From: Acidobacteriota bacterium
GTDB lineage: Bacteria > Acidobacteriota > Terriglobia > Terriglobales > Acidobacteriaceae
DNA length: 64,000 nucleotides
Reading direction: 5' to 3'
NCBI GenBank assembly: GCA_021779935.1
Contig: JAJXZT010000040.1
Location: forward strand, 62,001-126,000
Position 1 is the stretch's first letter. Each line of letters begins with the position of its first letter. Made by a program: the position numbers and the translations under genes. The notes beneath the pieces were generated by a model. It was not told where the DNA came from, searched no databases, and was given only the letters and a program-made list of their open reading frames with translations. This document shows, one piece after another, positions 1-9,896 of the stretch.

Positions 1-2102
1 GCGGAGTCGAGCACGGAGGGGAGCTGCATTTTGCGCGCACCGAAGAGATCGCCGACCGTCCTCATGCCGTCAAGCAGGACGTTGTTGATGAGCTCGAGCG
101 GAGTGTAGTTGACGAGCGCTTCTTCGAGAAGCTCATCGAGCAGGCGCTTGTGGTCGCCGACGCCAATTGTCTTTTCGCCCTGAATGATGCAGAACTTCAA
201 CTTATCTTCAATCGAAAGCGAATCGACGTGAGCGGTGGTGACGACATCCTTCTGACCCTTCATGGCATCGAAGTGCGCCATGTATGTCTGAAGGGGATCG
301 CCGTTGGAGCGGTCGGCAAAGATGAGCTTGCGGGCAAGCGCGACTTCGGCTTCGGGGATTTTGTACAGCGGATAAATCTTGCTGTAGTTGACGATGGCAA
401 GATCCAGGCCGCGCTCGACAGCTTCATGCATGAAGACCGAGTTCAAGACACGACGCGCATAGGCGTTCAGACCGAAAGAGATGTTGCTGACGCCGAGCAA
501 CGTTTTGACCTCGGGGAGTTCCTTCTTGATTCCGGCGATGGCGTTGAGCGTCTCAATGCCTGCGCTGCGATAGTCCTCCTGTCCGGTGGAGATGGGCAGC
601 GTCAGGGCGTCAAAAATCAGCTCCTGCGGGCGCATGCCGTATTTGTTGACGGCGAGGTCGTAGATGCGCTTGGCGATGGCGACTTTCTTTTCCGCGGTAA
701 GCGCCATGCCATCTTCATCGATGGTGAGGGCGATGACCGCGGCTCCGTAACGCTTGGCCATGGGAAGGACGCGGCTGGTGCGCTTTTCGCCGTCTTCCAA
801 GTTGATGGAGTTGATGATCGCCTTGCCGGGAATGCGCTTGAGCGCTTCTTCAATAACGTCGGCTTCGGTGGAGTCGACGAGGATGGGCGCGGGAACGCGA
901 GTGGCGATCTTTTCCAGCACGGAGCTCATGTAGCCCTTCTCGTCTTCGCCGACGACGGCGCAGCAGAGGTCGAGCATGTGTGAGCCTTCGTTCACGAGGC
1001 GCTTGGCGAGAGTGAGGATCTCGTCGTAATTGCGCGAGCGAACGAGATTGCGGAAATGCTCCATGCGCGTCGTCGTGTTCATCTCTTCGGCGACGATGAG
1101 CGGCTTGGGTTCGAGATCGAGCGGAACGGCGCTGTAGGCGCTGGCGGCCATGCCCACGGGCTTCACATCGCGGCGGGCAGGCTCGAGGTTAGCCACGGCT
1201 TCAACGACGGCCTTGAGGTGCTCGGGCGTGGTGCCGCAGCATCCGCCGACGACACGAACGCCGTAGTCCTGCACGAAATGCTTGTGATACTGCGCGAGGT
1301 CCGCGGGTTGAAGCAGATAAACGGCGCGGCCACCAACATTCTGCGGGAGCCCGGCATTGGGCAGCACGGAGATGTGCTTGGTGGAGTTGAGTCCGAGGTA
1401 ACGGACAGCATCGTTCATCTCCACCGGGCCGGTGGCGCAATTGAGGCCGATGATATCAACGTCGAAAACTTCGAGAGACGTGAGCGCGGCGCCGATCTCG
1501 GTGCCGAGCAGCATGGTGCCAGTGGCTTCCAGCGTGACCTGTACCTGGACGGGCACACGCTTGCCGGCCTTGCGCATGGAGTCAAAAGCCGCGACCACGG
1601 CGGCTTTGGCCTGGAGGATGTCCTGGCAGGTTTCAATGAGCAGGACATCCACGCCGCCTTCCAGCAGCGCATCCATCTGCTCCACGTAGCCAGCTACCAT
1701 GTCGTCGAACGAGATGTGCCCAAGCGAGGGCAACTTGGTGGTGGGGCCGACGGAGCCAGCGACAAAGCGCGGCTTGTCGGGGGTGCTGAAGCTGTCGGCG
1801 GCCTCGCGCGCGACCTTGACGGCAGCCAGGTTCAACTCGGCGACACGATCCTGAAGGTCGTATTCGGCAAGCACGATGCGACTGGCGCCGAAGGTGTCAG
1901 TTTCCACGACATCACAGCCCACGCGAAAGAAGTCCGCATGAATGTCTCGAATGATGTCCGGGCGGCTGAGCACAAGCAGTTCGTTGCAGCCTTCCTTGCC
2001 CCAGAAGTCGTCAGGGGTGGGGTTGCGGAACTGGATGTTCGTACCCATTGCGCCGTCATAGACGACGACGCGCTCGCTCACTGCCTTCAGGAATTCGCTC
2101 AT
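1..2102 (-). CDS. metH: Cobalamin-dependent methionine synthase, N-terminal about 700 residues (partial)
   Basis: This gene is cut by the left window edge; its N-terminus lies at 2102 (ATG, reading MSEFLKAVSERVVVYDGAMG). Reading the minus strand gives the homocysteine-binding barrel with a start like DGAMGTNIQ and the zinc-ligand motif GGCCGT near residue 285. A pterin (methyl-THF) binding domain follows, then the start of the cobalamin cap domain (LINNVLLDGMRTVGDLFG) near the edge. The enzyme transfers methyl from methyl-THF via B12 to homocysteine in the cytoplasm. The B12 and SAM-activation domains would lie outside the window. The large plus-strand open frames here are antisense shadows. 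The family call is firm. Confidence 0.93.
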   Translation of the reverse strand, partial: MSEFLKAVSERVVVYDGAMGTNIQFRNPTPDDFWGKEGCNELLVLSRPDIIRDIHADFFRVGCDVVETDTFGASRIVLAEYDLQDRVAELNLAAVKVAREAADSFSTPDKPRFVAGSVGPTTKLPSLGHISFDDMVAGYVEQMDALLEGGVDVLLIETCQDILQAKAAVVAAFDSMRKAGKRVPVQVQVTLEATGTMLLGTEIGAALTSLEVFDVDIIGLNCATGPVEMNDAVRYLGLNSTKHISVLPNAGLPQNVGGRAVYLLQPADLAQYHKHFVQDYGVRVVGGCCGTTPEHLKAVVEAVANLEPARRDVKPVGMAASAYSAVPLDLEPKPLIVAEEMNTTTRMEHFRNLVRSRNYDEILTLAKRLVNEGSHMLDLCCAVVGEDEKGYMSSVLEKIATRVPAPILVDSTEADVIEEALKRIPGKAIINSINLEDGEKRTSRVLPMAKRYGAAVIALTIDEDGMALTAEKKVAIAKRIYDLAVNKYGMRPQELIFDALTLPISTGQEDYRSAGIETLNAIAGIKKELPEVKTLLGVSNISFGLNAYARRVLNSVFMHEAVERGLDLAIVNYSKIYPLYKIPEAEVALARKLIFADRSNGDPLQTYMAHFDAMKGQKDVVTTAHVDSLSIEDKLKFCIIQGEKTIGVGDHKRLLDELLEEALVNYTPLELINNVLLDGMRTVGDLFGARKMQLPSVLDS

Positions 2103-2265
2103 GAAGATGGATGCCTTTTCGTCCGAAACCGGAGTTGGGCATCCCCGGGAAGCGGAACGATGTCAGATATTGAATGCTGGCTGTAACTCCTATCAGGATA
2201 AGCCATTTAAGTGGACTCGCCAAACCCGCGGGGCGGAATGGCGAATTTTGACGATGAAACGCAGA

Positions 2266-2290
2266 ATGCCGGCCCTGAATGGACCGGCAT
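2266..2290 (-). terminator. Hairpin downstream of nuoI
   Basis: A 7-bp inverted repeat (ATGCCGG / CCGGCAT) with an 11-nt loop lies just after the nuoI stop codon on the minus strand. The following T tract is poor, so this is a weak intrinsic terminator or only an mRNA 3' hairpin. Confidence 0.4.
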
Positions 2291-2313
2291 ATGCGCAAAG
2301 AAACAAGACTTCC

Positions 2314-2832
2314 CTATTTCGTAATCATCTTCTGCTTGGCGGCTTCAGTGATATTGAAGACGACATTCTGGCCGACGTGAGCGGGAACTCCGGCCAACAA
2401 CTGCTCCTTGCGGTAGACAAGGTTGGTGGCGTTCAAGGTAGCCAACTCAAAGCCGTGTCCGTGCGTGATGGCGTCGGTTGGGCAGGCCTCAACACAGTAT
2501 CCGCAGAAGATGCAGCGGTTGTAGTCGATGTTGTAGACCTTGGCGTAGCGCTCGGCACCGCTGATGCGGTTCTCTTCCGTGTTCTCCGCGGCTTCGATAT
2601 AAATGCAGTTCGAAGGACAGGCGGCGGCACAGAGGAAGCAGGCGACGCACTTCTCGAGACCGTTCTCGTCCCGCTGCAAGACGTGCATGCCACGGAAGCG
2701 TTCCTGGAAGACAGCGCCGCGCAACGGGCCGGGACCGTCCGGATAGTTCTCGACGATGGTCGGCTTGAACATTTCCCCGAAGGTGATGCTCATGCCCTTG
2801 GCGATAGCGGAGACGTTTTTTAGGAATCCCAT
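2314..2832 (-). CDS. nuoI: NADH-quinone oxidoreductase subunit I (two 4Fe-4S ferredoxin)
   Basis: The 172-residue product carries two CxxCxxxCxxxCP motifs (CVACFLCAAACP and CIFCGYCVEACP), the N6a/N6b cluster ligands of complex I subunit NuoI. The N-terminus (MGFLKNVSAIAKGMSITFGE) and length match the family. The frame is open further upstream to 2943, but family length supports the ATG at 2832; no strong ribosome site is visible. NuoI passes electrons between the peripheral arm clusters. No other nuo gene is adjacent: metH follows and a divergent secreted protein precedes. The only other nuo gene in the window is nuoB, about 20 kb away. Confidence 0.9.
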   Translation of the reverse strand: MGFLKNVSAIAKGMSITFGEMFKPTIVENYPDGPGPLRGAVFQERFRGMHVLQRDENGLEKCVACFLCAAACPSNCIYIEAAENTEENRISGAERYAKVYNIDYNRCIFCGYCVEACPTDAITHGHGFELATLNATNLVYRKEQLLAGVPAHVGQNVVFNITEAAKQKMITK

Positions 2833-2926
2833 AACGGTAACGAAATAGTATAACCGGGCGGAACGACATCTTTCCAGCGGAGAGAAAAGTCTTGTTCCGG
2901 CGAGCGCGCGAGGGCTATACACGGAT

Positions 2927-3814
2927 ATGCACGAACGCCGCATTTACAGCTTCCTGACGCTCATCCTGACAGCGATTATTTTTGTCTGCGGCCTGCCAGC
3001 ATTTTCACAGCAGATGCCTTCGAAGGCGAAATCGATGGCCATGCCGGACATGGCGGCCTTGCTGGAAAAACTGCGCGCCAACCAGGACAAGATTGAGGCA
3101 ATCGAAAAGAACTACATCTGTACGAAGACCGACGATCAATTTGAACTCGATAAGTCGGGGAAGAAGAAAGACGAAGAAATACGCCAATACGATTTCTACT
3201 ATGACGGCGATATTCCAGTGCAGAGACTGGTGGCGAAGGACGGCAAGCCGCTGAGTGAGTCGGAACAGAAGAAGGAAGACGAGCGCGTCAAGAAGTCGGT
3301 GGCGAAGGCGAAGGAACGAGAGGCGAAGAATGAAGAAGATTCCGGCAAGCGACAGGTAACGCTTGGAATTGCGACGTTCCTGAAAGTGTCAGAGCTTTCC
3401 AACGCGCGAAAGGAACAATACAAGGGACACGAGGTGCTGGCGGTGGACTTCGCTCCGAACCCGACGTACAAGCCGAAGAATCGCAACGAAGACATCGCGC
3501 ACAAAATCTCAGGGACGCTGTGGATCGACGAAGAGGCGCTGCAAGTGGTGAAGCTGGAAGCCAAGCTCGTGCAGGGCATGAAGATATGGGGCGGGCTGCT
3601 GGCTTCGATCAAGCCGGGATCATCGCTGGTCTTTGAGCAGGAGCGCGTGAACAACGAAATCTGGCTGCCATCGGGCTACGTAATCGACTTCTCGGCACGC
3701 ATCCTGTTTTCCGGCAAGCGCGGAGAGGTGATTGGGACGTATACGAATTACCGCAAGTTCCGCGTGGATACGGTGATCAAGCCGGTGGAAGCGCCGACGG
3801 AACCGAAGCCCTGA
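2927..3814 (+). CDS. Secreted protein of unknown function, 295 aa
   Basis: The N-terminus has a clear signal peptide (basic MHERR, then a hydrophobic stretch ending near GLPAFSQQ). The mature part is Lys/Glu-rich around residues 90-130 and then shows alternating hydrophobic strands. It resembles periplasmic LolA/LolB-like or outer-membrane lipoprotein-sorting proteins in general character, but no diagnostic motif was found. It is divergent from nuoI, so the 95-bp gap probably holds both promoters. It ends directly against the stop codon of the convergent ubiD-like gene (3814/3815). Function is unassigned. Confidence 0.75.
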   Translation: MHERRIYSFLTLILTAIIFVCGLPAFSQQMPSKAKSMAMPDMAALLEKLRANQDKIEAIEKNYICTKTDDQFELDKSGKKKDEEIRQYDFYYDGDIPVQRLVAKDGKPLSESEQKKEDERVKKSVAKAKEREAKNEEDSGKRQVTLGIATFLKVSELSNARKEQYKGHEVLAVDFAPNPTYKPKNRNEDIAHKISGTLWIDEEALQVVKLEAKLVQGMKIWGGLLASIKPGSSLVFEQERVNNEIWLPSGYVIDFSARILFSGKRGEVIGTYTNYRKFRVDTVIKPVEAPTEPKP

Positions 3815-5383
3815 TTATTCCAGCCCGAATTCTTTCCACCGCATTGTCACCTGTTCCTTGATTTCCTTCGACATCTCCAACTCGTCGGGCCAGGGGCGCG
3901 CGAAGCCCTCGGTGGGCCACTTGCGCGTGGCGTCGATGCCCATCTTGGAGCCAAAGTTCGGCAGACGTGAGGCGTGGTCGAGAGAGTCGACGGGGCCGAG
4001 AGTGAATTGAATGTCGCGCTCGGGATCGATGTTGTTGGTGGTGCGGAGGACGACTTCGCGAATGTCGTGCGGGTTGCAATCCTCATCGACGACGATGATG
4101 CACTTGGTCGACATGGCCTGTCCGAGCGACCAGATGGCGTTCATCACCTTGCGCGCCTGTCCGGGATAGGACTTGCGGATGGAGACGATCATGAGGTTGT
4201 GGAAGACGCCTTCGGGCGGAAGGTTGACGTCGACCAGTTCGGGGATGGTGAGCTTCATCAGCGGAAGGAAGATGCGCTCAACGGCCTTGCCCATCCATGC
4301 ATCCTCCTGCGGAGGCTTGCCGACGACGGTGGTGGCATAGATGGGGTTCTTGCGATGCGTGACGCAAGTGATGTGAAAGACCGGGTAAAGGTCTTCGAGT
4401 GAATAGAAACCGGTGTGATCGCCGAAGGGGCCTTCGACCTTGAGTTCGTCGAGTTGGACGTAACCTTCAAGAACGATTTCCGCGGAGGCAGGGACTTCGA
4501 GATCGACGGTTTCGCACTTGACGAGCTCGACGGGCTTCTGGCGAAGGAAGCCGGCAATCATGAATTCTTCGACGTCGGGAGGCGCGGGAACGATGGCTGC
4601 GAAGGTCAGCGTGGGGTCAGTGCCGATAGCGACGGCGACTTCCATGCGTCCGCTGGCCTGCTTCCCTTCCGCGACGATGGAGCCTCCGCCGGAACGCGCC
4701 ATGAGGTCGACCGATGAGGTCGCGCGCAGAGTGTCGCCTTCAGCAACCGCAGCGCGCATGTGCTCGCGATAGTGCTCGGCGGCGACCTTCTGCCGCTGCC
4801 AATGCATGCCGGTGGTGGTGGCGTCATAGACCTGCATGCGGTACATGCCGACGTTGCGCTTGCCGGAGCGCGGGTCGCGGGTGATGACGCACGGAAGAGT
4901 GATGAAGCGTCCGCCATCCTGCGGCCAGCATTGAAGCACCGGGAAATCGAGGACGGAGAAGTTGCCGCGCTTGATGACTTCCTTGCAGGGGCCGGTGGAG
5001 ACGGTCTTGGGAAAGAAGCTGCCCATCTCGGCGAGCATCGGCAGCATCTTGACTTTGTCGAGGAAGCCCTGCGGGGATTTCACGTCCATGAATCCGCGAA
5101 TACGTTCTGCAATTTCGTCGAGGGAGTTGGAGCCGAGCGCGAGATTCATGCGACGCTCGCTGCCGAACTGGTTGATGAGCAACTGCGAGCCGGGATAGCC
5201 CTTGACGTTTTCAAAGAGCAACGCCGGGCCACCGGGCCCCTTGTCGCCGCGAGCACCCCACTTGGAGACACGGTCGGTGATCTCGGTGATTTCGAGGATC
5301 GGATCGACTGCGGCCTTGATGCGCTTCAACTCGCCGGCTTTGTCGAGCGCGGCAATCCATTCGCGAAGATCGTTGTAGGCCAA
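3815..5383 (-). CDS. UbiD-family (de)carboxylase
   Basis: The 522-residue protein has the UbiD hallmarks: N-terminus LREWIAALDKAGELKRI, central GPFGDHTGFYS (family GPFGExxGxY), and VGKPPQEDAWMGKA. UbiD enzymes use prenylated FMN made by UbiX to decarboxylate aromatic or unsaturated acids. The role here may be in quinone biosynthesis, but the substrate cannot be read from sequence and no ubiX lies in the window. Start is TTG at 5383, preceded by GGAGG at 5-nt spacing; the nearby ATG at 5400 is out of frame. Convergent with the secreted protein gene. Confidence 0.88.
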   Translation of the reverse strand: MAYNDLREWIAALDKAGELKRIKAAVDPILEITEITDRVSKWGARGDKGPGGPALLFENVKGYPGSQLLINQFGSERRMNLALGSNSLDEIAERIRGFMDVKSPQGFLDKVKMLPMLAEMGSFFPKTVSTGPCKEVIKRGNFSVLDFPVLQCWPQDGGRFITLPCVITRDPRSGKRNVGMYRMQVYDATTTGMHWQRQKVAAEHYREHMRAAVAEGDTLRATSSVDLMARSGGGSIVAEGKQASGRMEVAVAIGTDPTLTFAAIVPAPPDVEEFMIAGFLRQKPVELVKCETVDLEVPASAEIVLEGYVQLDELKVEGPFGDHTGFYSLEDLYPVFHITCVTHRKNPIYATTVVGKPPQEDAWMGKAVERIFLPLMKLTIPELVDVNLPPEGVFHNLMIVSIRKSYPGQARKVMNAIWSLGQAMSTKCIIVVDEDCNPHDIREVVLRTTNNIDPERDIQFTLGPVDSLDHASRLPNFGSKMGIDATRKWPTEGFARPWPDELEMSKEIKEQVTMRWKEFGLE

Positions 5384-5418
5384 CGGGGCCTCCAGTCATG
5401 ACGATGCGTGAAGGTCGA

Positions 5419-5886
5419 TTATAGAAGCTCGATGATCTCGGGGAAAAGCTCGCCGTCGCGGATGACGATTTTGCCGAGCGATATGGGCAGGCTGAAGCGT
5501 CGCGGGCCCGCGCTGCCGGGGTTGAAGTAAAGCACGCCATCCTGGAAGTAAAACTCGGGCTGGTGCGAATGGCCGGAGATGACGGCGGAGAAACCCGCCG
5601 CCTTGGGATTGAGATCCAGCGCGCGGAGATTGTGGAGAACATAGAGACTCTGCCCGTCGATCTCGGCGACGGTAGTTGCAGGAAACTCGTCGGCAACATC
5701 GCCGAAGTCGACATTGCCGCGAATGGCGACGACGGGCGCAATGCGGCGAAGTTCGGGAACGATGTCCGACGAACCGATGTCTCCGGCATGGATGATGAGG
5801 TTGGAGCCGTAGAGGGCCTTGACGGCTTCGGGACGGAGCTTGCCGTGGGTGTCCGAAATGACGCCGATAATGGACTGCCGGGGCAT
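5419..5886 (-). CDS. YfcE/MJ0936-type metallophosphoesterase
   Basis: The 155-residue calcineurin-like fold protein contains the metal motifs in order: D-x-H (VISDTHGK, residues about 10-17), GD (IIHAGDIG), GNVD (RGNVDF) and GHSH (VISGHSHQP). Single-domain enzymes of this type hydrolyse phosphodiesters in vitro; physiological substrates are mostly unknown. The start is taken at ATG 5886 (MPRQSIIG), which fits family N-termini; the open frame continues 7 codons to a TTG. The gene lies 35 bp from the ubiD-like gene on the same strand and may be cotranscribed with it. Confidence 0.87.
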   Translation of the reverse strand: MPRQSIIGVISDTHGKLRPEAVKALYGSNLIIHAGDIGSSDIVPELRRIAPVVAIRGNVDFGDVADEFPATTVAEIDGQSLYVLHNLRALDLNPKAAGFSAVISGHSHQPEFYFQDGVLYFNPGSAGPRRFSLPISLGKIVIRDGELFPEIIELL

Positions 5887-5912
5887 GGTTGAGGATAACG
5901 CAGACAAGAAAA

Positions 5913-5987
5913 TGGAGCGGGAGACCGGGATCGAACCGGCGACATCCAGCTTGGGAAGCTGGCGTTCTACCGCTGAACTACTCCCGC
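5913..5987 (-). tRNA. tRNA-Gly (anticodon CCC)
   Basis: A complete cloverleaf reads on the minus strand: acceptor GCGGGAG/CTCCCGC, D-arm GTTC...GAAC, anticodon stem CCAGC/GCTGG with loop TTCCCAA (anticodon CCC), a 5-nt variable loop, T-arm GCCGG/CCGGT with TTCGATC. CCA is encoded at 5913-5915. Confidence 0.95.
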
Positions 5988-6124
5988 CCAGCAGCTACAG
6001 CGGAGAGTGTAACACCGGGTTGGCGGCGTCGCAAACGGGCGGGTGGTATTGCTTGAATGCACAGGCGCCGTGTGATACAAGCATCGGGCTAATTGGGCGC
6101 CAAATCCATTGCGGGGTGACGTTG

Positions 6125-6433
6125 ATGCTGCGTGCATTGGATCGAATCTGGTCCGGAATCCTGGGAATTGCCGTGGCGCTCGCCGGCCTTGGTATCTTCA
6201 GCTACGTCGGTCCCATCCCCACCGACTTTCACATCTCCGAGTTCATAAAATCAGGGATGAGCATCACGATGCTGATTGTCGGGGTCGGGATTTTCGCGGC
6301 CTTTGCCACGATCATCGTCGGCGCGTTCGTACTCTCCTTCCGCATGCTGCGGTATGCCTTCACCGGGAAAAAGGCTGAACGACCCTCTGTTTGGCGGAAG
6401 TTCAGCTTCCGCTCAGGCAGCAGACCGTTATAA
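6125..6433 (+). CDS. Small two-helix membrane protein, 102 aa
   Basis: The frame encodes two hydrophobic segments (about residues 9-28 and 45-70) separated by a polar loop, with a basic C-terminus (GKKAERPSVWRKFSFRSGS). ATG 6125 is preceded by GGGGTGA at fair spacing; the frame is open upstream through the tRNA and the phosphodiesterase, which cannot be coding. No family is recognised. It lies just upstream of the Tricorn-like gene, with 87 bp between. Confidence 0.55.
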   Translation: MLRALDRIWSGILGIAVALAGLGIFSYVGPIPTDFHISEFIKSGMSITMLIVGVGIFAAFATIIVGAFVLSFRMLRYAFTGKKAERPSVWRKFSFRSGSRPL

Positions 6434-6520
6434 TCGCTCGACTCAAATTGCAGGAAATCTAAGGGAGCAAGACGCGGCACGCCGTTCGTCGCACTTCCCT
6501 GTTCAAGTTGGAGGCTCTTG

Positions 6521-9500
6521 ATGCGAAGACTTCGTCTGTCGGCCGTATTACTTGGCATGTTATTGTGTGCCGCCTTGCTGGCGGCGCAGGCAGCACCCGC
6601 GCCGGTTCATGCTCTTTTCACGCCGGGGATTTCGCCCGATGCGCAGACGATCGCATTTGTATCGGGAGGCGATATATGGACCGTGCCGGTTGGCGGCGGT
6701 GACGCGCGCATCCTGGTGGCGAACTCGGCCACCGAGGACCGTCCGCTTTACTCGCCAGACGGCAAGTACCTGGTGTTTACGTCGTCGCGCACGGGCAATG
6801 GCGACGTCTATGTTGTGACGCTGGCGACGGGCGACGCCAAGCAGCTGACCTTCGACGATGCCGGGGAGCACGTGGAAGCATGGTCCCCCGACAGCCAGTG
6901 GGTGTACTTCTCCACTTCGGCGGGCGACATCTCATACATGAGCGACATCTACCGCGTGCGCATCAGCGGCGGCACACCGATGCCGGTCACCGCGGACCGG
7001 TATGTCAATGAATTCTTTGCCGCACCTACACCGGATGGAAAGTCGATGGCGTTTTCAGCACGCGGGTTCGCCAACCTGCAATGGTGGAGACACGGACACA
7101 GTCACCTCGACGAAAGCGACATCTGGACGGTGAATCTGACGGGGCCGCGCAAGTACGACCGGCTCATCATGGGCACGGCCAAGACGCTGTGGCCCATGTG
7201 GTCGCGCGACGGCAAGACACTCTACTTTGTCTCCGACCGCTCGGGGCAGGAAAACATCTGGCGGCTGAATGATGGCAAGGAAGAACAGGTGACGCACTTC
7301 ACCGACGGGCGCCTGCTGTGGCCGTCGATTTCGTCCAACGGGAAGATGATCGCCTTCGAGCGCAACATGGCGATCTGGACGCTCGATCTGGGTTCCGGAA
7401 ATGCGCGTGAGGTTCCGATCCAGTTGGTTGGCGTTCCGGCGACTCCGGCGATGCAGCACCTGCGACTCACCGACCACATACAGGACCTTGCGCTGTCGAA
7501 CGACGGCAAGAAGGTTGTTTTCCAGGTCCATGGAGAGCTGTTCGCTGCGTCGGGCAAGGAGGGCGGCGAAGGCGTACTCCTCTCGAACACGCTTGCGCCG
7601 GAATCCGAACCTTCCTGGGCGCCGGATAATAACCGCGTGGTGTACGTCTCCACGCGCGGCGAGCACAGCCACATCTATCTCTACGATTTCACCGCGCAGA
7701 AGGAGACAGAGTTGACGAGCGGCGCCAACGACGACGACCGCCCTGTGTTCTCACCGGACGGAAAATACATTGCCTTCCTGCGCGACCGCGATTCGCTGAT
7801 GGTGATGGATGAAACGACGCACCAGGTTCACGCGCTGGCCAAAACGCCGTTTGCTGGTCCGCCATTCGCACCGGAGCGTCCCTTCGTCTGGTCTCCTGAC
7901 AGCAAGTGGATTGCTTTCCAGCAGATCGGCGCCCAAATGTTCCGCAACGCCAGCGTGGTTCACGTCCCGGATGGAAAGGTGGAACCGGTGAGCTTCCTGG
8001 CGAACGCGCAGATGAGCAATATCTCGTGGAGTCCGGACGGCAAGTATCTGCTCTTCATTACCGGCCAGCGCACGGAGAAAGCCGACATTGCCCGCGTGGA
8101 CCTCGTACCGCGCGTGCCGCGTTTCCGCGAGGACCAATTCCGCGATCTCTTCAAGGAACAGAAACCGCCACAAATCGCTCCAACTACTCCTTCAGAACAG
8201 CCCGGCGAAACGCAACGGACGGCTATGCAGGAGGACGCAGCCAACCAGGAATCGGCAAAGTCCGGCGATAAGAAGAACGCGAAGATCCCCACGGTCGAGG
8301 TTGTCACCGAGGGCATCCGGGAGCGTCTGCACCTGTTGCCGCTGGACATGGACGTGAATGCCGAGGTCATCAGCCCCGACGGCAAGTGGCTGGCGTTCAC
8401 GGCGGACGTGGCAGGCCACGAGAACGTGTACATCTATTCGCTGGACGAGCTGGCGAAAGAACCGCCGGTGCCACAGCAGATTACTTCGACGCCGGGTCCG
8501 AAGCGCGGCGTGCAGTTCACGCCGGACAGCAAGGAAATCGTCTATCTTGACCGCGGGCGCATCTTCCGCACTCCAATCAAGCTGGCACATCCGGAGCCGG
8601 TGGCGGTAACAGCGGAGATGGACGTCGATTTCCAAAAGGAAAAGACGGAGGTCTTCGACCAGGCGTGGCGAGAACTGCGCGACAATTTTTATGACGCCAA
8701 GATGCACGGCGTCGATTGGAACGCAGCGCGCACCTACTACGGCGCTCGTGTTGAGGCAGCCCGCAATGGCGATGAAATGCGGCGGATCATCCTGATGATG
8801 ATAGGCTCGCTGAACTCGTCCCACAGCGGCATCAATGCGCCTCGCGACGAGAGCGTCACGATGACCGGGCACCTCGGACTGCGCTACAACCGCTCCGACT
8901 ATGAGAGCAAGGGAGAACTGAAGATCACCGAAGTCGTCGATCAGGGTCCGGCGGCGGTTGCCGGAATCAAGGTCGGAGAGGACCTGGTCGCGGTGGACGG
9001 GACGCCAATCGGTCTCACCACCAACCTGCAACAACTACTCAACTACAGGATTGGCAAGCAGACCACATTGAGCATCCGCGGAACCGACGGCAAGGTGCGC
9101 AAAGTGGAGCTGAAGCCAGTCAACGTGGGTACCGCGAAGGGGCTGCTCTACCGACAGTGGGTGGAGCGCAACCGGGCGTACGTCAACAAGATCAGCGGCG
9201 GCAAGCTGGGTTATGTGCATATGTACGACATGTCGTCGGAGGCGCTCACGCAGCTCGCAGTGGACCTGGACGCGCAGAACTTCGCCAAAGAAGGCGTGGT
9301 AATTGACGTCCGCAACAACAACGGCGGATTCGTGAATGCTTACGCACTCGACGTCCTCACGCGGAAGGGATACATGGAAATGGCGTGGCGCGGATTCCCT
9401 CCGGCGCCGTCTCGTCCGATCCTCGGACAGCGAGCGTTGGAACATCCGACCGTGCTTGTGACCAATCGGCACTCGCTCTCTGATGCCGAGGATTTCACCG

Positions 9501-9763
9501 AGGGCTATCGCGCACTCCACGTTGGCGAGGTCGTTGGCGAACCAACTGCGGGTTGGATCATCTACACGGGAGAAACCGGGTTACTCGACGGCTCCACCTT
9601 GCGGCTTCCGTTCATTCGCGTTCTGGACCACGAAGGCAAGGACATGGAGCTGCATCCGCGTCCGGTCGATGTGGCGGTGCAACGACCGATTGGCGAAACC
9701 TACACCGGTACTGACTCGCAGCTCGAACGGGCGGTGAAGGTGCTGCTGGAACATGTAAAGTAA
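6521..9763 (+). CDS. Secreted Tricorn-like S41 protease with beta-propeller and PDZ
   Basis: The 1080-residue protein starts with a signal peptide (MRRLRLSAVLLGMLLCAAL). Residues about 30-650 hold many PD40/WD40-like propeller repeats (SPDGKYLVF, SPDSQWVYF, SPDGKWLAF). A PDZ domain sits near 783-860 (GPAAVAGIKVGEDLVAVDG) and the S41 core at the C-terminus. By alignment with Tricorn, the catalytic residues are probably His768 (SSHSG) and nucleophile Ser987 (SLSDAED). It probably degrades peptides in the periplasm. The start is ATG 6521, with GGAGG six bases upstream; the in-frame TTG one codon earlier is less likely. Confidence 0.9.
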   Translation: MRRLRLSAVLLGMLLCAALLAAQAAPAPVHALFTPGISPDAQTIAFVSGGDIWTVPVGGGDARILVANSATEDRPLYSPDGKYLVFTSSRTGNGDVYVVTLATGDAKQLTFDDAGEHVEAWSPDSQWVYFSTSAGDISYMSDIYRVRISGGTPMPVTADRYVNEFFAAPTPDGKSMAFSARGFANLQWWRHGHSHLDESDIWTVNLTGPRKYDRLIMGTAKTLWPMWSRDGKTLYFVSDRSGQENIWRLNDGKEEQVTHFTDGRLLWPSISSNGKMIAFERNMAIWTLDLGSGNAREVPIQLVGVPATPAMQHLRLTDHIQDLALSNDGKKVVFQVHGELFAASGKEGGEGVLLSNTLAPESEPSWAPDNNRVVYVSTRGEHSHIYLYDFTAQKETELTSGANDDDRPVFSPDGKYIAFLRDRDSLMVMDETTHQVHALAKTPFAGPPFAPERPFVWSPDSKWIAFQQIGAQMFRNASVVHVPDGKVEPVSFLANAQMSNISWSPDGKYLLFITGQRTEKADIARVDLVPRVPRFREDQFRDLFKEQKPPQIAPTTPSEQPGETQRTAMQEDAANQESAKSGDKKNAKIPTVEVVTEGIRERLHLLPLDMDVNAEVISPDGKWLAFTADVAGHENVYIYSLDELAKEPPVPQQITSTPGPKRGVQFTPDSKEIVYLDRGRIFRTPIKLAHPEPVAVTAEMDVDFQKEKTEVFDQAWRELRDNFYDAKMHGVDWNAARTYYGARVEAARNGDEMRRIILMMIGSLNSSHSGINAPRDESVTMTGHLGLRYNRSDYESKGELKITEVVDQGPAAVAGIKVGEDLVAVDGTPIGLTTNLQQLLNYRIGKQTTLSIRGTDGKVRKVELKPVNVGTAKGLLYRQWVERNRAYVNKISGGKLGYVHMYDMSSEALTQLAVDLDAQNFAKEGVVIDVRNNNGGFVNAYALDVLTRKGYMEMAWRGFPPAPSRPILGQRALEHPTVLVTNRHSLSDAEDFTEGYRALHVGEVVGEPTAGWIIYTGETGLLDGSTLRLPFIRVLDHEGKDMELHPRPVDVAVQRPIGETYTGTDSQLERAVKVLLEHVK

Positions 9764-9783
9764 CAGTTCGTATGCGAACGATG

Positions 9784-9808
9784 TGGGCGCGGAGATGATC
9801 CGCGCCCA
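9784..9808 (+). terminator. Hairpin after the Tricorn-like gene
   Basis: A 10-bp perfect stem (TGGGCGCGGA / TCCGCGCCCA) with a 5-nt loop, 20 bp after the stop codon, followed by TTCCTATT. Stem is strong, T tract is weak. Confidence 0.6.
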
Positions 9809-9896
9809 TTCCTATTGCTGGTAAAGCAACGTGGCGTGCATCCGATTTGTCGTTGGAACATCTATATAACATCCAGGTTTTGGAAGGTGATTCTCA

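Noticed and set aside
150-983. 277-codon plus-strand open frame, and 1056-2186 (376 codons)
   Set aside because: Both are antisense to metH, whose minus-strand reading shows clear domains and motifs; the long frames are a by-product of GC-rich codon use.
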